Below, piece by piece: positions 32,907 through 33,174 of a stretch of DNA of 33,174 nt. Below the pieces are notes generated by a model, which did no database searches, was not told the DNA's origin, and saw only the letters and a list, made by a program, of their open reading frames with translations. This DNA is from Phycisphaerae bacterium (GTDB lineage Bacteria; Planctomycetota; Phycisphaerae; UBA1845): positions 1 to 33,174 of the forward strand of contig JAJDDY010000037.1 in assembly GCA_029260075.1 (NCBI GenBank), in the 5' to 3' direction. Positions within the stretch are counted from its first letter, which is position 1; each line of letters opens with the position of its first letter. Position numbers and translations under genes: made by a program.

Positions 32907-32918
32907 AGGAGGATACTG

Positions 32919-33174
32919 ATGAAGAAGTCCAGATTCACAGAGGAGCAGATCGCCTTCGCGCTTCGGCAGACAGAGTCGGGCACGGCGGTCCAGGAGATCA
33001 CGCGCAAGCTTGGGATCAGCGAGCAGACCTTCTACCGGTGGAAGAAGAAGTATGCCGGCTTAGGCGTTGCGGAGCTACGCAGGTTAAAGCATCTCGAAGA
33101 AGAGAACCGCAAGCTCAAGCAGCTGGTCGCCGACCTCAGCCTTGACAAGCAGATTCTACAGGATGTGCTGTCAA
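32919..33174 (+). CDS. IS3-family transposase OrfA (partial, 3' end outside window)
   Basis: ATG 32919, behind GGGAGGAGG, encodes MKKSRFTEEQIAFALRQTES, an HTH of the Tnp_8 type (VQEITRKLGISEQTFYRWKK), then a leucine-zipper-like coiled coil (LRRLKHLEEENRKLKQLVAD, LSLDKQILQDVLS). This is the classical OrfA of the IS407-like branch of IS3, which binds the element ends and fuses to OrfB by programmed frameshifting. The frame is open to the end of the window with no defect. Confidence 0.9.
   Translation, partial: MKKSRFTEEQIAFALRQTESGTAVQEITRKLGISEQTFYRWKKKYAGLGVAELRRLKHLEEENRKLKQLVADLSLDKQILQDVLS

Larger units (their letters stand above)
32825..33174 (+). mobile_element. IS3-family insertion sequence, left end, runs off window
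   Basis: A TGACGTTCTCCCC sequence at about 32825 is a candidate terminal inverted repeat (IS3 elements begin TG and often carry a C-run). It is followed by a hairpin and the OrfA gene. The right end and OrfB are outside the window, so the boundary is provisional. Confidence 0.45.

Noticed and set aside
1-33174. CRISPR array or other regular spacer-repeat structure
   Set aside because: No evenly spaced direct repeats were seen; the only repeats are dispersed single copies.

Overview
The window looks like a chromosome segment of a planctomycete (Planctomycetota, possibly a Phycisphaerae-like lineage). The evidence is an ECF sigma factor paired with a Ser/Thr kinase-TPR protein, a very large secreted protein carrying repeated DCNxNxxPDxCD motifs plus dockerin-like and LamG modules, a PEP-CTERM protein, and a small membrane protein ending in a CxxC...CxxC ribbon of the kind common in that phylum. 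This assignment is inference from gene families; there is no rRNA or other marker gene.

Left part (1-7.7 kb), accessory and decaying DNA: an IS1380-type transposase remnant is joined to a truncated, stop-containing MscS channel gene. A restriction-modification cluster follows: a 5-methylcytosine methyltransferase with an N-terminal DNA-binding-like domain, an HNH endonuclease, a second restriction-enzyme-like gene broken by two frameshifts, and an intact Vsr mismatch endonuclease. Next come a MntA/HEPN toxin-antitoxin pair, a lone Xre-type regulator, a tRNA-Ser 3' fragment with a decayed tyrosine integrase beside it, a stop-interrupted membrane/zinc-ribbon gene and a tRNA-Arg(CCU) 3' half. 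The tRNA remnants suggest borders of integrated elements.

Middle-left (7.7-10.9 kb, minus strand): a probable operon reads from a good sigma70-like promoter at 10919-10947 through three lipoprotein-like genes, two of them clearly related, then a 60-aa ORF and a frameshifted PEP-CTERM gene whose stop codon lies antisense in the tRNA-Arg anticodon loop.

Centre (11.5-20.4 kb, plus strand): a complete phosphate-starvation block with a phosphate-selective porin, pstS, pstC, pstA, pstB, phoU, phoB and phoR. The porin would pass phosphate through the outer membrane, PstSCAB imports it, and PhoU/PhoR/PhoB sense and regulate.

Right-centre (20.8-29 kb): an ECF sigma factor and kinase-TPR operon on the minus strand, divergent from a 1580-aa modular secreted protein.

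Right end (29.4-33.2 kb): a tandem universal stress protein, a beta-carbonic anhydrase-like protein and a short HPF/RaiA-like ribosome hibernation factor on the minus strand, a divergent NhaR-type LysR regulator, and an IS3-family OrfA that runs off the window.

Four copies of a ~100-bp hairpin-bearing repeat and two short elements with terminal inverted repeats lie between genes. Several genes carry single frameshifts or in-frame stops; either real decay or assembly indel errors could cause this, and the sequence alone cannot separate them.
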